A stretch of DNA of 64,000 bases, from contig CAJXQI010000002.1 in assembly GCA_913058395.1 (NCBI GenBank), positions 64,001-128,000 on the forward strand, written 5' to 3'. The notes under the pieces are model-generated. The model saw only the letters and a list, made by a program, of their open reading frames with translations, made no database searches and was not told the origin of the DNA. This DNA is from an uncultured Colwellia sp. Its GTDB lineage: Bacteria; Pseudomonadota; Gammaproteobacteria; Enterobacterales; Alteromonadaceae. Made by a program: the position numbers and the translations under genes. Shown in pieces: positions 17,762 to 28,889 of this stretch (position 1 is its first letter; each line of letters begins with the position of its first letter).

Positions 17762-18931
17762 TTATTCGCCGTCTAAACCGCGCACAGGCTTAAGTTGTTC
17801 CCAATCATGACAAGATGGGCAAGACCAATAATGAGTGCCTGAATTAAAGCCGCAAGTTCTACAACTATAACGATGTTTAACGTTTAAGTATGCTGATACC
17901 AACTCACGAATAACTTCTAAGTTTTCTGAAGTATTTTCAGATTCACTGTCGGTCATTTGCATTTTAACAAAATGCTTAAAGCCACGAATAGTCGGACGAC
18001 GTTTTAACGCAGATAAAATAAAGGTTTTCGCATGGTTAACCCCTTTTGTTTGCTCAACATGGCTTAAATATTTGATCAAAGCACTAGTGCTGCCCGTTTC
18101 GTCGTAAACTTTTCGGATAAACTTAAAGAATTCAACTTCTGCATCAAGCGCCTGATAACATAGAAACATTTTTTCAATAACGTCAGGGAAAAATTCTTTA
18201 TCTTGCTCATAAATCGCTTTATAGCATTGGCAGGCTTCATTATATTGCTGATGATTTTCATAAATTTGTGCCATTAACCAGTTTGCTCTTGATGAGTTTT
18301 GATCATGACTTAACGCGTGCTCTAATAATTCTATAACTTCGATAAATTCATCTTTCTCTAAAGCTGTCGATGCAAGTTCACAATAGAAATTAGCTAAAGT
18401 GTGTAACAGTTTTTTATCGCGAGTTTTAACAATCGCTTTTTTAAGCGCAATGCCCTGCTGCCAATCCTTAGTAGATTGATAAATTTGCATTAAAGAGGTT
18501 AACGACTTCAAGCCGTAAATTTTAGATTTAAGAAGTTTATGAAACATCGATTCAGCGCGATCATATAAACCGGCACTGAGGAAATCTTTTGCAAGCTCAA
18601 ATACCGCTTGTTGTTTTGCACTATTAGGTAAGTGCTTTTGGCGAACTAAATGCTCATGAACTTTTAAGGCTCTATCAAGTTCGCCACGACGTCTAAATAG
18701 GTTTGCCATAGCAAAATGTGCTTCGACAGTATCATCTTCTACTTTTAGCGCTTCAAGTAAGTAATCTATCGCTTTATCTTGTTGATTCGATAATAAGTAA
18801 TTTAAACCTGTAGAATATTTAATGGAGAGTTCTTGAGTAGCAGAATGGTTGTTTTGTTTAACGCTATTGCGCCCCATAAACCAACCATAGCCCATGGCTA
18901 CAGGTAACAACAAAAATAATAACCCTAACAT
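17762..18931 (-). CDS. lapB: LapB (YciM), lipopolysaccharide assembly TPR protein
   Basis: A 389-residue inner-membrane protein facing the cytosol. It has an N-terminal helix (residues 1-19, L-G-L-L-F-L-L-L-P-V-A), tandem TPR repeats (about 40-330) and a C-terminal rubredoxin-like metal site with Cys357, Cys360, Cys371 and Cys374. In E. coli LapB recruits LpxC to the protease FtsH and so limits lipid A synthesis; LapC/YejM blocks it. It starts 1 nt after the lapA stop, so the two are one unit. A lapC homologue is encoded 20 kb away in this window. Confidence 0.94.
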   Translation of the reverse strand: MLGLLFLLLPVAMGYGWFMGRNSVKQNNHSATQELSIKYSTGLNYLLSNQQDKAIDYLLEALKVEDDTVEAHFAMANLFRRRGELDRALKVHEHLVRQKHLPNSAKQQAVFELAKDFLSAGLYDRAESMFHKLLKSKIYGLKSLTSLMQIYQSTKDWQQGIALKKAIVKTRDKKLLHTLANFYCELASTALEKDEFIEVIELLEHALSHDQNSSRANWLMAQIYENHQQYNEACQCYKAIYEQDKEFFPDVIEKMFLCYQALDAEVEFFKFIRKVYDETGSTSALIKYLSHVEQTKGVNHAKTFILSALKRRPTIRGFKHFVKMQMTDSESENTSENLEVIRELVSAYLNVKHRYSCRTCGFNSGTHYWSCPSCHDWEQLKPVRGLDGE

Positions 18932-18932
18932 A

Positions 18933-19184
18933 CTATGACTTCTTCTCAGCGATCAATTTAGCATTTTTAGCGGGCTTCATCATTCTTAACAGTTTCCAGA
19001 ATAAAGCAAACAATAAACCAAGTAAAAATCCTATTGAGGTAAATAAACTCACCGCAGCTGCTACTGAAAGATTAGTTTTTGCAATTAAGTAGTTTAATGT
19101 CAGTACTTGATCATTTTGACTGCCGAAAATAAATGCAATGGCAAGTAAGATAAGAAAAAGGATAATCGTAATATAAAGACGCAT
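18933..19184 (-). CDS. lapA: LapA (YciS), LPS assembly membrane protein
   Basis: An 83-residue protein with two transmembrane helices (about residues 2-20 and 40-62) and a short basic cytosolic tail ending K-L-I-A-E-K-K-S. The G-S-Q-N-D-Q-V-L-T-L-N-Y-L-I-A segment between the helices is typical of DUF1049/LapA. It acts with LapB, whose gene follows after 1 nt. Upstream, an ihfB terminator separates this pair from rpsA-ihfB, so lapAB probably has its own promoter or depends on readthrough. Confidence 0.9.
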   Translation of the reverse strand: MRLYITIILFLILLAIAFIFGSQNDQVLTLNYLIAKTNLSVAAAVSLFTSIGFLLGLLFALFWKLLRMMKPAKNAKLIAEKKS

Positions 19185-19206
19185 AGTGGTTCATCCAAAA
19201 CAACAC

Positions 19207-19233
19207 AAAAAAAAGGCATGCTGATAGCATGCC
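19207..19233 (-). terminator. Intrinsic terminator after ihfB
   Basis: GGCATGCT (19215-19222) and AGCATGCC (19226-19233), 3-nt loop, followed on the minus strand by eight T. It ends the ihfB message only about 20 nt before the lapA start. Confidence 0.88.
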
Positions 19234-19254
19234 GTTTATTCACTAATTCTGCAA

Positions 19255-19542
19255 TTACGCGATTGAAAGATTTACTCTTTCACGTAACTCTTTACCAGGC
19301 TTAAAATGCGGAACATACTTTCCGTCAAGTTCTACTGACTCGCCAGTTTTTGGGTTCCGTCCCACGCGAGGAGCACGATAATGCAACGAAAAGCTGCCAA
19401 AACCTCTAATTTCAATACGCTCACCTTTTGACAAAGTTTGCGCCATCATTTCAAGAATTTCTTTAATAGCTTCTTCAACATCTTTTGCAGATAAATGATT
19501 TAATTTTTCTGCTAATCTTTCAATGAGTTCTGATTTGGTCAT
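19255..19542 (-). CDS. ihfB: Integration host factor subunit beta
   Basis: A 95-residue HU/IHF-family DNA-bending protein. The chosen ATG at 19540-19542 has GGAGG 4 nt upstream and gives the family N terminus [10 protein letters not shown]; an earlier in-frame start at 19560 would add six residues that include the SD sequence. The DNA-contacting arm has [11 protein letters not shown] (about residues 62-72). It pairs with IhfA, which is not in the window. It follows rpsA after a hairpin, the conserved rpsA-ihfB order. Confidence 0.95.
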   Translation of the reverse strand: MTKSELIERLAEKLNHLSAKDVEEAIKEILEMMAQTLSKGERIEIRGFGSFSLHYRAPRVGRNPKTGESVELDGKYVPHFKPGKELRERVNLSIA

Positions 19543-19591
19543 TTGACCTCCAGTGTTCACTATAGCTTCGCGCCATCGGATTTAACATTTA

Positions 19592-19620
19592 AAGAAGAAC
19601 TGCATAAAGCAGCTCTTCTT
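19592..19620 (-). terminator. Hairpin between rpsA and ihfB (attenuator-like)
   Basis: AAGAAGA-A-CTGC and GCAG-CTCTTCTT can pair around a 5-nt loop just after the rpsA stop. On the minus strand only a short T tract follows, so it may partly terminate or protect the rpsA message. Confidence 0.5.
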
Positions 19621-19639
19621 CACTTGGTATTGCTATAAA

Positions 19640-21310
19640 TTAGATTTTAGCGTTTTTAAACGCTTCAGCCATTGCACTCAAACCAGAAGTATCTTCTGCT
19701 GGAGCTTGGTTCAATGTATCCATAGCTTCACGTTCGTCAGCTTGATCTTTAGCTTTGATTGATAAGCTGATAGTGCGGTTCTTACGATCTACACCAACAA
19801 ACTTAGTTTCAACGCTATCGCCTACAGATAATTCAGTAGTCGCATCTTCGATACGCTCACGTGAAATATCAGCTACACGAAGGTAACCTTCAACGCTATC
19901 AGCTAATTCAATTTTAGCGCCTTTCGCGTCTACTTCAATAACCTTACCTGTAACAATAGCACCTTTTTTGTTATCTGCAAGGTATTGATTAAACGGATCA
20001 TCTTCAGTTTGTTTAACACCTAAAGAGATACGCTCGCGCTCTGGGTCAACTTGTAATACAACAGCTGAGATTTCATCACCTTTCTTGTATTCACGAACAG
20101 CTTCTTCACCGCCAGCCCATGAAATATCAGATAAGTGAACAAGACCATCAATGCCGCCGTCAAGACCAATGAAGATACCGAAGTCAGTGATTGACTTGAT
20201 CTTACCTGATACTTTATCACCTTTGTTGAAGTTCTTAGCAAACTCTTCCCAAGGGTTAGGGATACATTGTTTAAGGCCAAGAGAAATACGACGACGTTCT
20301 TCGTCAATTTCAAGAACCATAACTTCAACAGTGTCACCCAAGTTAACAACTTTAGATGGGTGGATGTTTTTGTTAGTCCAATCCATTTCAGAAACGTGAA
20401 CAAGACCTTCAACGCCTTCTTGGATCTCAACGAAACAACCGTAGTCAGTTAAGTTAGTTACGCGACCAGAAAGTTTAGCACCTTCAGGGTAACGCTTAGC
20501 GATAGCAACCCATGGATCTTCGCCTAACTGCTTCATACCTAGAGATACACGAGTACGCTCACGATCGAATTTCAATACTTTAACTTGAATTTCATCACCA
20601 ACATTTACGATTTCACTTGGGTGCTTAACACGTTTCCAAGCCATATCTGTGATGTGAAGTAGGCCGTCAATGCCGCCTAAGTCTACGAATGCACCGTAGT
20701 CAGTAAGGTTCTTAACGATACCTTTAACTTCAATGCCTTCAGCAAGAGAAGCTAATAGTTCATCACGTTCAACACTGCTTTCTGATTCGATAACAGCACG
20801 ACGAGATACAACTACGTTATTACGCTTTTGATCAAGCTTAATAACTTTAAATTCTAAATCTTTACCTTCAAGGTGAGTAGTGTCACGGATAGGACGAACA
20901 TCTACTAATGAACCAGGTAAGAAAGCACGGATATTGCTAACTTCAACTGTGAAACCACCTTTAACTTTACCGTTGATAACACCGATAATAGTTTCTTTTT
21001 CTTCATATGCTTTTTCAAGCACTTGCCATGCTTCATGACGTTTTGCTTTTTCACGAGAAAGAATAGTCTCACCGAAACCATCATCAGTCGCGTCTAACGC
21101 TACATCAATTTCATCACCAACACTTACTTCAACTTCACCAGTCGCGCTTTTAAACTGATCAATAGAAATAACTGATTCAGATTTTAAGCCAGCGTCAACT
21201 AATACGTTGTCTTTGTTTACGGCAACTACAGTCCCTTTAATGATTGAACCAGGGCGAGTTTCGATTGTTTTTAAACTTTCTTCAAAAAGTTCTGCAAAAT
21301 TTTCAGTCAT
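19640..21310 (-). CDS. rpsA: 30S ribosomal protein S1
   Basis: A 556-residue protein with six S1 (OB-fold) domains. The central and C-terminal repeats show the recurring G-x-V-x-x-L-T-D-Y-G-x-F-V and R-x-R-x-S-L-G-x-K-Q patterns, while the first two are divergent and bind the ribosome. S1 binds mRNA leaders and helps initiate translation of structured messages. Length matches E. coli (557). It lies between cmk and ihfB, as in most Gammaproteobacteria. The 110-nt leader may carry autogenous control, as known in E. coli, but I could not demonstrate it. Confidence 0.96.
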   Translation of the reverse strand: MTENFAELFEESLKTIETRPGSIIKGTVVAVNKDNVLVDAGLKSESVISIDQFKSATGEVEVSVGDEIDVALDATDDGFGETILSREKAKRHEAWQVLEKAYEEKETIIGVINGKVKGGFTVEVSNIRAFLPGSLVDVRPIRDTTHLEGKDLEFKVIKLDQKRNNVVVSRRAVIESESSVERDELLASLAEGIEVKGIVKNLTDYGAFVDLGGIDGLLHITDMAWKRVKHPSEIVNVGDEIQVKVLKFDRERTRVSLGMKQLGEDPWVAIAKRYPEGAKLSGRVTNLTDYGCFVEIQEGVEGLVHVSEMDWTNKNIHPSKVVNLGDTVEVMVLEIDEERRRISLGLKQCIPNPWEEFAKNFNKGDKVSGKIKSITDFGIFIGLDGGIDGLVHLSDISWAGGEEAVREYKKGDEISAVVLQVDPERERISLGVKQTEDDPFNQYLADNKKGAIVTGKVIEVDAKGAKIELADSVEGYLRVADISRERIEDATTELSVGDSVETKFVGVDRKNRTISLSIKAKDQADEREAMDTLNQAPAEDTSGLSAMAEAFKNAKI

Positions 21311-21421
21311 AATTTGTCTATGAGCTCAGAGTTAATCCAATCAACTTACATGTTTCATGGGGTTGTTAATAAGACCTAACGCATCCTTACTTTAGGTTAT
21401 TTTTAAGCATTATTGCTTGGT

Positions 21422-22102
21422 TTACATTAGTTTTTCATTACTAAATGAAAGGATTTTGCTGACCACTTCATCAATAGAAAGATCAGTAGAATCAATAACC
21501 AATGCTCCTTCTGCAGGGACAAGCGGCGCCACCTTACGGTTTTGATCTCGCTCATCTCTTTGACGTATGTCATCCAAAAGGCGCCCGATTTTAACATCAA
21601 AGCCCTTTTCTTTCAACTGATTAAATCGTCTTTGCGCTCTTTCTTCTGCGCTAGCGGTCAAAAATACTTTTACTGGTGCATCAATAAAGACAACAGTCCC
21701 CATGTCACGACCATCAGCCACTAAACCAGGAGTAACCTTAAAAGCACGTTGACGTCTTAATAACGCTTCACGAACGCGTGGAAAAGCAGCAACTTGAGAC
21801 GCAAGTGCGCCAACTTCTTCAGTGCGAATGGCATTTGACACATCCTCACCTTCTAAAATGACTTTACCTTCACCTTCACTACAAATTTGAAACTGTACAT
21901 CCAAATGCGCTGCAATAGGTAATAATGATTCTTCATCATCTACCGCTATATTATGGTGCTCAGCTGCTACAGCAAGCACACGGTAAATAGCGCCACTATC
22001 GAGTAAGTGCCAGCCTAATTGTTCAGCTACTATACGCGCAACAGTTCCTTTACCCGCACCGCTTGGTCCATCAATCGTAATGACTGGAATGCTTTCCTGC
22101 AT
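21422..22102 (-). CDS. cmk: Cytidylate kinase
   Basis: A 226-residue (d)CMP kinase with P-loop G-P-S-G-A-G-K-G-T (about residues 11-19), [10 protein letters not shown], and the Arg-rich R-D-E-R-D-Q-N-R lid region. The chosen start is the ATG at 22100-22102: AGGGGA lies 7 nt upstream and the protein begins [11 protein letters not shown], as in the family. A TTG seven codons earlier overlaps the SD and is unlikely. It converts CMP to CDP for RNA, DNA and lipid synthesis. It is followed by rpsA on the same strand and preceded by aroA. Confidence 0.94.
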   Translation of the reverse strand: MQESIPVITIDGPSGAGKGTVARIVAEQLGWHLLDSGAIYRVLAVAAEHHNIAVDDEESLLPIAAHLDVQFQICSEGEGKVILEGEDVSNAIRTEEVGALASQVAAFPRVREALLRRQRAFKVTPGLVADGRDMGTVVFIDAPVKVFLTASAEERAQRRFNQLKEKGFDVKIGRLLDDIRQRDERDQNRKVAPLVPAEGALVIDSTDLSIDEVVSKILSFSNEKLM

Positions 22103-22188
22103 ACATCTTTCCCCTAAAATCAAAAATCGGCGGCATTATACGGGATTTATCGTTCAAAATCGCGTAAAAAAATTATTCTGTAACAACT

Positions 22189-23469
22189 TTAACAAGAGAC
22201 TTGCGATAGCTTCTCAAAATAATCAGGAAATGTTTTAGCTGTACACTTTGGATCATTAATAGTGACAGGTGTATCACTTAATGCGACAAGCGAGAAACAC
22301 ATGGCAACTCGGTGATCATTATAAGTATCAATTTCTGCATGTTTCAATGCCGCTGGCGGTGTTACCGAAATATAATCTTCACCTTCGATAACCGTTGCAC
22401 CAACCTTTCTCAGCTCAGTTGCCATCGCCGTTAAGCGGTCAGTTTCTTTAACTCGCCAATTGTAGATATTTCGAATAGTCGTTGTGCCTTGAGCAAACAA
22501 TGCTGTTGTTGCTATTGTCATCGCTGCATCTGGTATGTGGTTCATATCCATATCTACCGCAGTAAGAGGCTTACCAATAACAGTTATAGATTCATCATGC
22601 CAAATAACTTCTGCACCCATTTTTTCAAGTACATCAGCAAAGTGTTTGTCACCCTGAACGCTCAGTTTACCAACGCCGTGTACGGTGACTTCTCCGCCTT
22701 TTATTGCCCCTGCAGCCAAGAAGTATGATGCAGAAGAAGCATCTCCTTCCACCATATACTTATCGACAGCTTCGTAAGATTGATTACCTTGAACATTAAA
22801 TGATTGATAATCATTATTTTGCACCTTAACACCAAACCTTGCCATTATATCGAGTGTAATATCGATATATGGCTTAGAAACTAACTCACCATTAATTTCG
22901 ATATTGGTGTCTGTTTTCAGTAATGGAGATACCATCAAAATAGCGGTTAAGAATTGACTTGAAATAGAACCATCTATTTTTACTGTGCTTCCAGTTAGTG
23001 CCCTGCCGTTAATTTTAACTGGTGGGTAATCTTTATTTTCCAAGTATTGAATATCAGCATTAAGCTGAGCTAGCGCATCCACTAAATGACCAATTGGTCT
23101 TTCTTTCATTCTTGGCTCGCCAGTTAAAACAAACTCGCCTTCACTAGCAGCAAGCGCCGCACATAAAGGACGCATAGCAGTGCCGGCATTACCAAGGTAT
23201 AACTCTAACGTTTCATTGCGACTAAAGAAGCCATTGTTACCAACAACCGTACATTCCGTGCCACAAGTACTTAAGCTGTATTGAATGCCCAGACTTTTTA
23301 AGGCGTCTAGCATATGGTTAATATCGTCACTCACTAGCAAGTTAGTAATTTTAGTTTCACCATTAGCAAGTGCCGCGATTAACAACGCGCGATTAGATAA
23401 ACTCTTTGAGCCTGGTAAAAATATTTCGCCATTAATTTTATCTATTGGGTTTAAAGTTAATTGTTCCAT
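22189..23469 (-). CDS. aroA: 3-phosphoshikimate 1-carboxyvinyltransferase (EPSP synthase)
   Basis: A 426-residue enzyme joining shikimate 3-phosphate and PEP. It has two inside-out alpha/beta domains with [10 protein letters not shown] near the N terminus, [11 protein letters not shown] (about residues 91-101) and the second-half R-V-K-E-T-D-R-L and D-H-R-V-A-M. This is the class I, E. coli-like form. It starts 1 nt after the serC stop, so serC-aroA is an operon as in enterobacteria. aroG in the same window supplies the pathway entry. Confidence 0.95.
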   Translation of the reverse strand: MEQLTLNPIDKINGEIFLPGSKSLSNRALLIAALANGETKITNLLVSDDINHMLDALKSLGIQYSLSTCGTECTVVGNNGFFSRNETLELYLGNAGTAMRPLCAALAASEGEFVLTGEPRMKERPIGHLVDALAQLNADIQYLENKDYPPVKINGRALTGSTVKIDGSISSQFLTAILMVSPLLKTDTNIEINGELVSKPYIDITLDIMARFGVKVQNNDYQSFNVQGNQSYEAVDKYMVEGDASSASYFLAAGAIKGGEVTVHGVGKLSVQGDKHFADVLEKMGAEVIWHDESITVIGKPLTAVDMDMNHIPDAAMTIATTALFAQGTTTIRNIYNWRVKETDRLTAMATELRKVGATVIEGEDYISVTPPAALKHAEIDTYNDHRVAMCFSLVALSDTPVTINDPKCTAKTFPDYFEKLSQVSC

Positions 23470-23470
23470 A

Positions 23471-24556
23471 TTATTTAGTTCCTGCTGCGAATTTTTGCAT
23501 AAAGTCGACTAATGCTTGCACACCTTCAATTGGCATTGCGTTATAAATACTGGCACGCATTCCACCAACCATTCGGTGGCCTTTAAGTGCAGTTAGTCCT
23601 TGTGTTTGTGCTTGTGCTAAAAAGTCAGCAGAAAATTCATCATTGGTTAGCCAAAATGGCACATTCATTAAGCTTCTGTTCTCTGGAACAATCGAATTTT
23701 GATAAAAATCACTTTGATCAATATAGTCATACAATAACTGTGCTTTTTCGGCATTAACTTCAGCAATTGCACTAACACCACCTTTTGCAAGTAACCATTC
23801 AAAAACAAGTCCGGCAAGATACCAAGCATATGTAGGAGGTGTGTTATACATAGAGCCATTTTTTGCCAATACTTGGTAATTCATAATAGATGGCGTATCA
23901 ATATGCGCTTTACCTAACAAATCTTCTCGTACAATCACTAATGTTAAACCTGAAGGTCCGATATTTTTCTGTGCACCCGCATAAATAAGTCCAAATTTAC
24001 TGACATCAAATTCACGCGACAAAATCGTTGACGACATATCAGCTACTAGAGGAACACCACCAGTGTCTGGCACCTGAAAAATTTCGATACCGTCAACAGT
24101 TTCATTAGGGCAATAGTGCACATAAGCGGCGTCTTGACTGATCGGCCACTCGTTGCTTGGCTTTACACGTTGAGTGCCGTCACTGTTATCAATAACGTTA
24201 ACAGCATTAATATTTCCGTAATGACTTGCTTCTTCTGCGGCTGACTTAGACCAAGCCCCCGTAACGATGTAATCAGCTTTTTTAGTCTCGCCTAGTAGGT
24301 TTAACGCAATAGCTGAAAACTGACCGCGACCTCCGCCATGACAAAAAAGTACTTTATAATTTTCGGGAATAGCCATGAGGTTGCGCAAATTAGCTTCCGC
24401 TTTCTCTGCAACAGCAACAAATTCTTTACTACGATGGCTAAGCTCCATCACTGAACTGCCGGTATCAGCAAAGTTTAAAAATTCACTTTGCGCCTTTGTC
24501 ATTACATCAACAGGTAACATTGCCGGACCTGCGCAAAAATTATAAACACTAGACAT
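23471..24556 (-). CDS. serC: Phosphoserine aminotransferase
   Basis: A 361-residue PLP enzyme that makes 3-phosphoserine (serine synthesis) and acts in pyridoxal phosphate synthesis. It starts [11 protein letters not shown], with the PLP lysine in [12 protein letters not shown] (about residue 197) and the phosphate-binding C-H-G-G-G-R-G-Q-F. The C-terminal H-R-x-V-G-G-M-R-A-S-x-Y-N motif is present. It is the first gene of serC-aroA. An inverted repeat at 24648-24669 lies about 90 nt upstream of the start. Confidence 0.95.
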   Translation of the reverse strand: MSSVYNFCAGPAMLPVDVMTKAQSEFLNFADTGSSVMELSHRSKEFVAVAEKAEANLRNLMAIPENYKVLFCHGGGRGQFSAIALNLLGETKKADYIVTGAWSKSAAEEASHYGNINAVNVIDNSDGTQRVKPSNEWPISQDAAYVHYCPNETVDGIEIFQVPDTGGVPLVADMSSTILSREFDVSKFGLIYAGAQKNIGPSGLTLVIVREDLLGKAHIDTPSIMNYQVLAKNGSMYNTPPTYAWYLAGLVFEWLLAKGGVSAIAEVNAEKAQLLYDYIDQSDFYQNSIVPENRSLMNVPFWLTNDEFSADFLAQAQTQGLTALKGHRMVGGMRASIYNAMPIEGVQALVDFMQKFAAGTK

Positions 24557-24834
24557 TTAACACTACACCCTTCTTCAATTAACTTGTTTTGTCGGTTTTG
24601 GCCTATTTTTGTCAATACCAACCTACGAATTCACTAACACTAACGTTTATACCCATGTTTCTGGGTATATCATTATCAAATATTTTTATTATTATCGTTT
24701 CGTTTTACAAACTTAATTACCGCTACCACAGCATACCAATTTAACTTTACGCATCAATTCTTAAATAAACTTTGATATAACTATTTTTACCCGATGCCAT
24801 TAGGCTTTTCTCTTACTTAATATAAATTTCACTC
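24557..24834. other. Intergenic region upstream of serC with an inverted repeat
   Basis: No gene is seen. TATACCCA (24648-24655) and TGGGTATA (24662-24669) form a hairpin with a 6-nt loop on either strand. On the minus strand it would sit in the serC leader or promoter region. No T tract follows. The rest is AT-rich DNA with no clear feature. Confidence 0.4.
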
Positions 24835-24836
24835 AT

Positions 24837-24862
24837 AAAAAAAGGCGGTAAAAACCGCCTTT
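24837..24862 (-). terminator. Intrinsic terminator of gyrA
   Basis: AAAGGCGGT (24841-24849) and ACCGCCTTT (24854-24862), 4-nt loop, then a T-run on the minus strand, 18 nt after the gyrA stop. Confidence 0.9.
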
Positions 24863-24879
24863 TATTATGTTAACAACGG

Positions 24880-27606
24880 TTACTCAGGAGCATCGCCATC
24901 GTTGAGCGTTGAATCATCACTCTCAACATCAGTTTCTGGCGCATCAGTTTGCTCGCCTTCTACTGCTTGAGTTGGAGTTTCCACGCCATTTTCGTCTTCT
25001 TCAAATACTTCTGGCTCTTCAATTTCATCAATACGTTGTAAAGCAACTACATGCTCACCTTCAACGGTACGAATAATTCGAACACCTTGAGTATTACGAC
25101 CAATAACACTTACTTCACCAACACGAGTACGAACTAAAGTACCGTTATCAGTAATAAGCATAATTTCGTCTTGCTCTTCAACTTGCACTGCGCCAACAAC
25201 TGGGCCGTTACGCTCACTGACTTTAATTGAAACAACACCTTTAGTTGCTCGACTTTTCGCAGGGTACTCATCTAAAGCAGTACGCTTACCATAGCCATTT
25301 TCAGTAATGGTTAAAATTGGACCATCGTTTTTAGGAACAATAAGTGAAACTACTTTTTGATCACCTTCTAACTTAATACCGCGAACACCAGTACCAGTAC
25401 GACCAATAGGTTTCAATGCCCAAAGTTGTTCGCCTGTTTCAGGATCAACCTTTATTTCACCTGTTTCGCTATCACGTTTCTTCTCGTTAAAACGGACAAC
25501 TTTACCAGCATCAGAGAACAACATAATGTCGTTGTTACCATCAGTAATATCAACACCGATTAACGTATCGTCATCACGTAAGTTCAAAGCAATAATACCG
25601 TTTGCACGTTGATTCTTATAAGCCGTTAACGCTGTTTTCTTCACAGTACCAGAAGCCGTTGCCATGATGATGAATTTATCTTCTTCATATTCACGTACTG
25701 GCAAAATAGCGGTAATACGTTCACCTTCTTCAAGCGGTAAAATATTAACAATTGGACGACCACGAGCAGTACGACTAGCTAATGGTAATTGGAACACTTT
25801 CAACCAGTACAGTTTGCCGCGATCTGAGAAACATAAAATCGTATCATGGGTATTAGCAATCAATAAACGTTCGATGAAATCTTCTTCTTTCATCTTAGTT
25901 GCTGCTTTACCTTTACCACCACGACGTTGTGCTTGGTAATCACTTAATACTTGATATTTAACGTAACCTTCATGCGAAAGTGTTACTACAACATCTTCTT
26001 CAGTGATTAAATCTTCCATCGATAAATCATGTGAAGCATTGGTAATTTCAGTGCGACGCTCATCACCAAACTCATCACGAATAACTTCAAGCTCTTCACG
26101 AATAACTTCCATTAAACGTGCAGGTGTCGCTAAGATATAAAGTAACTCAGCAATCACTTCTAATAACGCTTTGTATTCACTTAAAATCTTCTCGTGCTCT
26201 AGACCCGTTAACTTATGTAAACGTAAATCTAGAATGGCTTGTGCTTGTGGCGGTGTTAAGAAATATTGACCATCACGAATACCAAACTCTTCTTCAACCC
26301 ATTCAGGGCGAGCAGCGTCGTCACCAGCAGCAGCTAGCATGTCAGAAACTAAACCTAAGTCCCAGCCACGTGATAACAATTGCTCTTTTGCTACACTTGG
26401 TGTTGGTGAATTCTTAATTAACGCGATGATAGGGTCAATATTAGAAAGCGCTATCGATAAGCCTTCCAATAAATGTGCACGTTCACGGGCTTTACGTAAT
26501 TCAAATATTGTTCTACGTGTAACTACTTCACGGCGATGTAAGATAAAGGCATCAAGCATTTCACGTAGGTTGAATAGTTTTGGTTGACCGTTAGTTAACG
26601 CAACCATATTCAAACCAAAAGACACTTGCATTTGCGTTAGCTTATATAAGTTATTTAAAATAACTTCGCCAACTTCGCCGCGTTTAACTTCGATAACCAT
26701 ACGCATGCCGTCTTTATCTGACTCATCACGTAGTGCAGAAATACCTTCAAGGCGTTTCTCTTTTACCAAATCAGCCATTTTTTCAATCAAACGAGCTTTG
26801 TTAACTTGGTATGGTAATTCGTGAACAACAATAGTTTCTTTGCCAGACTTTTCATCAACTTCAATTGATGCACGGGCACGAATTTTAATTTTTCCGCGAC
26901 CAGTTAAGTAAGCTTCTTGAATGCCCGCACGGCCACTAATAATACCGGCAGTTGGGAAATCAGGGCCTGGAATATATTCAAGTAATTCTTCAAAACCTAT
27001 TTCTTCGTTATCAATAACGGCTAAACAACCATTAATAACTTCAGTTAGGTTATGTGGCGGAATGTTCGTCGCCATACCAACCGCAATACCGGAAGTACCA
27101 TTAACTAATAAGTTAGGGATACGTGTCGGCATAACTGCAGGTATCATTTCCGTGCCGTCATAGTTGGCAACGTAATCAACAGTTTCTTTATCTAAATCAG
27201 CTAAAATTGAATGGGCGATTTTCGACATTCTAATTTCGGTGTAACGCATTGCTGCCGCTGAGTCGCCATCAACAGAACCAAAGTTACCTTGGCCGTCAAC
27301 TAGCATATAGCGTAATGAAAATGGCTGTGCCATACGAACAATTGTGTCATAAACAGCAGTATCACCATGAGGGTGATACTTACCGATAACATCACCAACA
27401 ACACGTGCTGATTTTTTATACGGCTTGTTAAAGTCGTTACCTAAAACATTCATCGCAAAAAGTACGCGACGATGCACTGGTTTTAAGCCATCACGTACAT
27501 CTGGTAATGCACGACCTACAATTACACTCATTGCGTAATCTAAATAGGAGCTTTTTAGCTCATCCTCAATATTGACAGGAGCAATATTATTCGCTAAATC
27601 GGTCAT
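24880..27606 (-). CDS. gyrA: DNA gyrase subunit A
   Basis: A 908-residue type II topoisomerase A subunit. The first 90 residues align without gaps to E. coli GyrA. The catalytic tyrosine is Tyr122 in [10 protein letters not shown]. The C-terminal DNA-wrapping beta-pinwheel carries the GyrA box (Q-R-R-G-G-K-G, about residue 560), followed by blades and an acidic tail (residues about 860-908). In the quinolone-resistance region, residue 83 is Thr (H-G-D-T-A-V-Y-D) where E. coli has Ser; Asp87 is kept. It is divergent from ubiG, the same arrangement as in E. coli, and has its own terminator. Confidence 0.97.
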   Translation of the reverse strand: MTDLANNIAPVNIEDELKSSYLDYAMSVIVGRALPDVRDGLKPVHRRVLFAMNVLGNDFNKPYKKSARVVGDVIGKYHPHGDTAVYDTIVRMAQPFSLRYMLVDGQGNFGSVDGDSAAAMRYTEIRMSKIAHSILADLDKETVDYVANYDGTEMIPAVMPTRIPNLLVNGTSGIAVGMATNIPPHNLTEVINGCLAVIDNEEIGFEELLEYIPGPDFPTAGIISGRAGIQEAYLTGRGKIKIRARASIEVDEKSGKETIVVHELPYQVNKARLIEKMADLVKEKRLEGISALRDESDKDGMRMVIEVKRGEVGEVILNNLYKLTQMQVSFGLNMVALTNGQPKLFNLREMLDAFILHRREVVTRRTIFELRKARERAHLLEGLSIALSNIDPIIALIKNSPTPSVAKEQLLSRGWDLGLVSDMLAAAGDDAARPEWVEEEFGIRDGQYFLTPPQAQAILDLRLHKLTGLEHEKILSEYKALLEVIAELLYILATPARLMEVIREELEVIRDEFGDERRTEITNASHDLSMEDLITEEDVVVTLSHEGYVKYQVLSDYQAQRRGGKGKAATKMKEEDFIERLLIANTHDTILCFSDRGKLYWLKVFQLPLASRTARGRPIVNILPLEEGERITAILPVREYEEDKFIIMATASGTVKKTALTAYKNQRANGIIALNLRDDDTLIGVDITDGNNDIMLFSDAGKVVRFNEKKRDSETGEIKVDPETGEQLWALKPIGRTGTGVRGIKLEGDQKVVSLIVPKNDGPILTITENGYGKRTALDEYPAKSRATKGVVSIKVSERNGPVVGAVQVEEQDEIMLITDNGTLVRTRVGEVSVIGRNTQGVRIIRTVEGEHVVALQRIDEIEEPEVFEEDENGVETPTQAVEGEQTDAPETDVESDDSTLNDGDAPE

Positions 27607-28084
27607 AAATTGATGGTATCCCTTAAGGTAAATCTAATTCAAAAAAATTCGAAATTATTATTTTTAATTAACATGGCATACTAACATAAATAATTGTCAT
27701 GCCCTATCGCTTTATATTACTTCATTTTGCCGTTAAAAAGACAAAGTTTCAAGCCCCGGCTACTATTTACCTAATAGTCAACTATATGGCTGTTTTCATA
27801 GGTATTTATCTTCATAAATTAGGTGATAAAGATATTCATAAAAAGTCATTGTTCGCATTTTGAACACATGTCAGGTTTAAGCGTTTATTTTATCGACATT
27901 ATTTTGTCTAAAAGCACTAGTTCCGCACACTAAAGCCCTGCTTATATATAAGCAAAGATAAAAAGAACACTAAAAATACAGCTGCATTTCACTTTTATTT
28001 AAGTTGAATCAATTTTCACGCTAGGCTTGCTGTAATTATTGGTTTAGAATCGCCAACATAAACAAGACAAATAATGATAAAGCC
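27607..28084. other. Divergent intergenic region gyrA/ubiG
   Basis: About 480 nt without a gene. It must hold the gyrA and ubiG promoters. A perfect 14-bp palindrome GCTTATATATAAGC lies at 27940-27953. No other structure or conserved site was recognised. Confidence 0.4.
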
Positions 28085-28792
28085 ATGTCCAATTCTTTAA
28101 ATGTTAATCAAGACGAAATCGCAAAATTTGAACAAGTTGCCAGCCAATGGTGGGAACTAGATGGTGACTTTAAACCGTTACATCAAATTAACCCTTTACG
28201 TCGTCAATTCATTTGCCAACATGTTGGTGACATATTCGATAAAGAAATTATCGATGTTGGTTGTGGTGGCGGAATTTTAGCTGAAAGCTTAGCGCAGTTA
28301 GGTGCGAAAGTGACGGGCATTGATATGGGGCAAGAGCCTTTAAATGTAGCTAAACTACATGCATTAGAAGCAGGGGTTAACGTTGATTACCTTAAAATCA
28401 CTGCCGAAGAACAAGCACAACAGCATCCAGAACATTATGATGTAGTTACTTGTATGGAAATGCTTGAGCATGTGCCAGATCCGGCGTCAATCGTTAATGC
28501 CTGCGCACATATGGTAAAACCAGGTGGTTATGTTTTCTTTTCTACCTTAAATAAATCATTAAAAGCTTATTTACTAGCGATAGTGGCTGCCGAAAAAGTA
28601 TTTAAACTTGTGCCAAATGGTACGCATGATCATAAAAGTTTCATTCGCCCTTCAACGCTTATTTCATGGGCTGAGTCTTTCGACTTAAAGTGTATCGATA
28701 CTGCGGGTATTCACTACAACCCAATCACTGAAAATCATAAGCTAACCTCATCACTTGATGTTAACTATATACTTTGCTGTCAACGCGTTTAA
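28085..28792 (+). CDS. ubiG: Ubiquinone biosynthesis O-methyltransferase UbiG
   Basis: A 235-residue SAM-dependent methyltransferase that does both O-methylations in ubiquinone synthesis. It begins with the family's V-D-x-x-E-I-x-K-F-E-x-x-A-x-x-W-W-E pattern (here [16 protein letters not shown]) and has the SAM motif [11 protein letters not shown] (about residues 57-67) and [10 protein letters not shown]. It also has [11 protein letters not shown], typical of UbiG. It is divergent from gyrA and 97 nt before a HAD phosphatase, an order seen in many Gammaproteobacteria. Confidence 0.95.
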   Translation: MSNSLNVNQDEIAKFEQVASQWWELDGDFKPLHQINPLRRQFICQHVGDIFDKEIIDVGCGGGILAESLAQLGAKVTGIDMGQEPLNVAKLHALEAGVNVDYLKITAEEQAQQHPEHYDVVTCMEMLEHVPDPASIVNACAHMVKPGGYVFFSTLNKSLKAYLLAIVAAEKVFKLVPNGTHDHKSFIRPSTLISWAESFDLKCIDTAGIHYNPITENHKLTSSLDVNYILCCQRV

Positions 28793-28889
28793 GCTAACTA
28801 AATTGACTAAATACGCGTCGAAATGTAATTGGCTTACGTCGGCGCTATTCCCTTGCTAAATTATCACCATAACAAAATCGAGCGATATT

